This document shows, piece by piece, positions 6,273-9,112 of a DNA stretch of 9,112 nucleotides. Made by a program: the position numbers and the translations under genes. Within the stretch, counting starts at the first letter, position 1; each line of letters begins with the position of its first letter. Source of the DNA: Phycisphaerales bacterium (lineage in GTDB: Bacteria; Planctomycetota; Phycisphaerae; Tepidisphaerales; Tepidisphaeraceae); NCBI GenBank assembly GCA_028288875.1, contig JAQGHK010000240.1, forward strand, positions 1 to 9,112, written 5' to 3'. The notes beneath the pieces are model-generated. The model had not been told where the DNA came from. It saw only the letters and a program-made list of their open reading frames with translations, and searched no databases.

Positions 6273-7550
6273 ATGGAAGTGGAACCTGAGTTAACAGCGG
6301 CCGATTTCGACGCGGCGGATATTATCCTTGGCCGTCTTCGGTCCGAGGCAGTTCCTCAGGAAGGCGTTCGGGAAAATGCCAGGACTCTGTACGCATCTCT
6401 GCACGCTCAATACGGACCGGATAAATTTGCACTTCGATTTGGTCTTCGTGCGCCGCGCAATAACTCTGAAGAGTTAGAGGCGCTGTTTTTCACTGGGCAG
6501 ATCAATGAGGATGAATACAAAAAACGCTTTGGCGCTCACGCCACTCGCCCAGTCGATCGTCCCATGCTTGAGAAGTTCTTTTCAGAGCATGAGGCGGCGC
6601 TTGAGAAATATAGCGAAGTGTTAGTCAAGATTGTCGAGATCACGACCGATCAGCACGATCCTTACCCCGCGGACCGCCGGGAGCGTGAAGTCACCACAGC
6701 GATAGGGAACCTCCGATCTAAATACGATATGTTTAGCACCGAGCTCATGACTGTCTCGGAGTTCTTGACTCTCGTTCAATCTGATCGACACGAGCCAATA
6801 GCATGCGGTGATTTGACCGCAGATTCGGCGCACTGGCTTTCCGCTCTCGCATTTTCACAGACTGAAAAAGCGTGGGAGAGCTGCAAATCTATCGCCCATC
6901 GCAGCGCAACCGATGCGAGTTACCTGTATTCCACGACCGCGACAGACCTGTTCTATAAGACTTGGATCGAGCCTAAGAAGCTTCCAAGGCCGAACGATTT
7001 GGCATCGCTCATGCGGAGCGAGAGAGTGAAGGCGCTGATGGTGTATGACAAGCGGGCAACGCTGCAAGAGAGCGCATCCAACGTCGCAAAAGCTGTTCAG
7101 CCGATTCACTTCGACGACTTTAGCGGTCATCAGTTCGAGCGACTGGTGTTCGCGTTTCTTTTACGGACAGAGAAGTGGCGCACGCTTGAGTGGTATGGTC
7201 AATCGGGTAGCGACGGTGGCCGGGACATCTGGGGAGAGCGCGACGACGGCAAAACGGTGTGCACTCTATGCGCTAACTGGAAGGCATTGACTGCCTCGAA
7301 AATCATTGATGATTTAAACAAGATCGCTTGCGCGACAAAAGGATCGCCTGACGTTGCGTGGGCCGTATGCGGAGGTTCTGTGTCAGCAGCGACTCGCGAT
7401 AAGGTAAAAGAGCATGCTAAGAATATTGGGATCGCTGAGTTTCACATTTGGTCTGGCCAAGAGTTCGAAGAGCGTCTGCGCCGTGACGCACAGGCTCTGC
7501 TGAAGCGTTTCGTCAATGGTGAGGCATTTCCCAGCGAGAATCCTTACTGA
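6273..7550 (+). CDS. Protein with C-terminal Mrr-like restriction-endonuclease fold
   Basis: With the ATG at 6273 the product has about 425 residues; an in-frame ATG at 6183 would add 30 residues but overlap the opposite gene. The first 270 residues are mainly helical and charged and match no family I know. From residue about 279 comes a nuclease-like core: HFDDFSGHQFERLVFAFLL (E289 in the helix), then WYGQSGSDGGRDIWG (D318), then CANWK (residues 333-337, K337). This fits the E...D...(Q/E)-x-K scheme of Mrr and related PD-(D/E)xK enzymes, with N335 where Q or E is usual. A function in cutting DNA, perhaps methylated or foreign, is inferred; the N-terminal part would sense or bind. There is no good ribosome site at 6273, but a TATAAA box at 6224-6229 favours it. 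Base composition is less GC-rich than the ubiquitin-like operon, consistent with separate origin. It converges on the HNH-repeat gene. Confidence 0.68.
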   Translation: MEVEPELTAADFDAADIILGRLRSEAVPQEGVRENARTLYASLHAQYGPDKFALRFGLRAPRNNSEELEALFFTGQINEDEYKKRFGAHATRPVDRPMLEKFFSEHEAALEKYSEVLVKIVEITTDQHDPYPADRREREVTTAIGNLRSKYDMFSTELMTVSEFLTLVQSDRHEPIACGDLTADSAHWLSALAFSQTEKAWESCKSIAHRSATDASYLYSTTATDLFYKTWIEPKKLPRPNDLASLMRSERVKALMVYDKRATLQESASNVAKAVQPIHFDDFSGHQFERLVFAFLLRTEKWRTLEWYGQSGSDGGRDIWGERDDGKTVCTLCANWKALTASKIIDDLNKIACATKGSPDVAWAVCGGSVSAATRDKVKEHAKNIGIAEFHIWSGQEFEERLRRDAQALLKRFVNGEAFPSENPY

Positions 7551-7697
7551 TCCATCTTGTCGACATGGCAAACTGAATCTGTACAAAATCGCACGGTGCA
7601 TCGCTCGAAAGCAATGCACCAGCTATCCATCAAGTCAATGAGTTCTTCGAGCGGGATATGGCAACCGCGAATGCAGGTGGGTACCGAGCGTTCGCCT

Positions 7698-8606
7698 TTA
7701 GCAGGGTTGTTCTGGTCTCGATAACTCGACACATGTCGATTTTGTGGCAATTGAACGCTGCGCTGGATTCCTCTTGCGACCTGGCGGAAGCATTCGATGT
7801 GCTGCAGGGTCTAATCCCACAGCACGCATAGCTTTCTTCCAGCCTCCGAAATATCGCCGCATGGCATTGTATAGACGCTTGTCATCTTGCGCCAACGCCG
7901 CGCAGTGAACGGGCTTTCGCTCCAACAATCGCAATCGTATGGCGGCGATTACCCGATCGTTGTTCCAATGAAGTTTCGGACGTTCTGAGGGCTTTGGAAT
8001 GCCCGAATGACCTTTGTCGTCGGGGGCTCCGACTGTCCGCGTTTCTTTTCTCGATGCCAGCACCGGGTCAAGCCCGGCCGCAGCAATGGCATCATGCCAA
8101 CTCCCGAAAAAGCGGTGGCCTGCTTCCAGCAGCGAACGTGGTTCAACCCGGCTCGGGACCAGCGATTCGTTTCGCAGGGCGCGAGTGAGAATAGCCTCAA
8201 TCACTCGTTCAGAAGTCCAAGGGATAACGCGCTGAAGTTTTCTCGGGTCGACACCTGCTGCCAAGACCGCTTTGTTCCATGAGCCAAAATGACGACGCGC
8301 TGCCGTAACAACGTTGTGATATCGCTGGTCCATCTGTTTGGTCGTCAGCGGGCGATTCCGTCGTGCAAAGTGTCGGATCATGACCAGTATCTTGGGAGGA
8401 GACCAACGTTCCCAAGTCAGCACATCATGGGGAGTAATCCCTACTGCCTGAATTGCATTCCGCCATGACCCGAAAATTCGCCGTGCAGCGCTATACATTG
8501 ACTTATCGATCCCGGGCCCACCGACCGTCAATGGCAGGCCCTTGGCCTCGCGTTCCAGCAAATGCCGGATGATACTTTCTCGCGTCCAGAGGCTTCGCAT
8601 CATCAT
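7698..8606 (-). CDS. Four-copy HNH_repeat-like (homing-endonuclease-associated repeat) protein
   Basis: A 302-residue basic protein built of four copies of a module of about 50 residues. They start near W7, W68, W130 and W214 and end near residues 57, 119, 179 and 265. Each has a W-[TS]-x-[ER]-x-[IV] opening, a variable middle and a closing AARR.FGSW..A..A.G[LIV] block (FGSW at 45, 107 and 167; FGGW at 253). This matches the homing-endonuclease-associated repeat family, thought to bind DNA, usually next to an HNH nuclease domain. Here no H-N-H or other catalytic motif is visible; the last 35 residues are just basic. It is therefore likely a DNA-binding protein or the remains of a nuclease. 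The ATG overlaps the TGA of the partition gene (ATGA), so it is translated after it. Three ATGs in a row make the exact start uncertain by two codons. The stop is 147 bases from the nuclease gene on the other strand. Confidence 0.75.
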   Translation of the reverse strand: MMMRSLWTRESIIRHLLEREAKGLPLTVGGPGIDKSMYSAARRIFGSWRNAIQAVGITPHDVLTWERWSPPKILVMIRHFARRNRPLTTKQMDQRYHNVVTAARRHFGSWNKAVLAAGVDPRKLQRVIPWTSERVIEAILTRALRNESLVPSRVEPRSLLEAGHRFFGSWHDAIAAAGLDPVLASRKETRTVGAPDDKGHSGIPKPSERPKLHWNNDRVIAAIRLRLLERKPVHCAALAQDDKRLYNAMRRYFGGWKKAMRAVGLDPAAHRMLPPGRKRNPAQRSIATKSTCVELSRPEQPC

Positions 8607-9112
8607 CCTCGTGCATCTGCAATGATGCCTTCGAACCGTGTGACAATATCGGGATGATGTTGACCAAGGTAATCACGCAGCCGCTGATTGGTTAGAAGTG
8701 ATCGCGCGTAGATCGCAACACGCAGAAGATCGACCGTGTACTGCTTGTAAAGCTGGGAATAGAAATCATGCTTATGCTCCGCTTCTTCCAGTTTTTTGAG
8801 CAGATCGTTTTTTTTTTGAGCAGATTTATCCCACGGATTATGTTTCCGTCCGCGGTTCTCACGTTGGTGCGGTGGCGTCTTTACCACCAGAGTTCGGGCA
8901 AATGTCGTGCTGTAGTCCTTGTAACTTTCCATCGCCTGGAGAATCTCCTTCTGGCGACTCGGCTTCACGTGCGTGAACTCGCGAGCACATACGCGATTGA
9001 TCTTGGCAGTGTCAAATGCGGCTGCTACATCAGGATGAAGTTGCTTTAGCAGTGTCTTTTTCAAACGATGACCGAGGCCCGAGATGCCTAAGGCGGAAGC
9101 AATGGTCGCTTG
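8603..9112 (-). CDS. RepB/ParB-type plasmid partition protein (C-terminal part, cut by the window edge)
   Basis: The frame stays open to position 9112, so the N-terminus lies outside the window. Visible are 169 residues: a stretch ATIASALGIS that resembles the helix-turn-helix region of ParB-like proteins, then LHPDVAAAF, CAREFTHVKPSRQKEILQAM and, near the end, KLEEAEHKHDFYSQLYKQY. The pattern of a ParB helix-turn-helix followed by an LxPxVAxxF and KMxPxRQ-like segment fits RepB-family C-terminal domains found in proteobacterial plasmids and islands. The family normally starts with a ParB-type N-terminal domain, which would lie to the right. The protein lacks membrane or export signals. A run of ten A bases on the coding strand (8808-8817) sits inside it. 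Its stop overlaps the next gene. It suggests plasmid or integrated-element context. Confidence 0.72.
   Translation of the reverse strand, partial: QATIASALGISGLGHRLKKTLLKQLHPDVAAAFDTAKINRVCAREFTHVKPSRQKEILQAMESYKDYSTTFARTLVVKTPPHQRENRGRKHNPWDKSAQKKNDLLKKLEEAEHKHDFYSQLYKQYTVDLLRVAIYARSLLTNQRLRDYLGQHHPDIVTRFEGIIADARG

Noticed and set aside
7595..7620. Inverted repeat GGTGCAT/ATGCACC between the convergent genes
   Set aside because: The stem is 7 bp with a 12-base loop and no T-run on either strand. It could be a bidirectional terminator, but the support is too slight.
1..9112. tRNA, rRNA, CRISPR array or insertion-sequence transposase
   Set aside because: No cloverleaf, regular spaced repeats or transposase motifs were seen on either strand by reading.

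Overview
Organism and setting. The window is GC-rich, with short or overlapping gene junctions and Shine-Dalgarno sites, so it is bacterial. Its right end carries part of a plasmid-partition protein of the RepB/ParB type. Together with the codon usage this suggests an alphaproteobacterium or similar proteobacterium, and an accessory island or plasmid rather than core chromosome. No housekeeping genes, rRNA or tRNA were seen. The species cannot be named from this window.

Central system (about 1286-5451). The core is a bacterial ubiquitin-like conjugation locus. Three plus-strand genes overlap at GTGA and ATGA junctions. They encode (i) a protein with two tandem ubiquitin-like (beta-grasp) domains fused to an E2-like domain, (ii) a JAMM/JAB peptidase fused to a ThiF/E1-like adenylating enzyme, and (iii) a small cysteine-rich DUF6527-type protein. 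Facing away on the minus strand are an XRE-type regulator and an ImmA/IrrE-type zinc peptidase, also joined by a GTGA overlap. The intergenic region between the two units holds a 17-bp inverted repeat with one mismatch. That is a good operator candidate, and a repressor/anti-repressor-peptidase switch controlling the conjugation genes is a reasonable model.

Left flank (1-1285, minus strand). Directly after the ImmA gene lies the C-terminal end of a second DUF6527-like protein. It reads in frame into a gene for a zinc-ribbon protein with a HEPN-like R-x4-H motif. That gene is broken by a -1 frameshift at a five-T tract. A doubtful small ORF follows, and then a strong hairpin that would terminate minus-strand transcription.

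Right flank (5452-9112). A hypothetical minus-strand gene stands back to back with a plus-strand gene for a protein with a C-terminal Mrr-like nuclease fold. Further right is a minus-strand pair joined by an ATGA overlap: a RepB-type partition protein cut by the window edge, and a protein made of four copies of the homing-endonuclease-associated (HNH_repeat-like) module without a visible nuclease domain.

Overall the window looks like a mobile accessory region. It holds a ubiquitin-like conjugation system of a type associated with bacterial defence, its regulatory pair, remnants of a related module, and other nuclease and partition genes.
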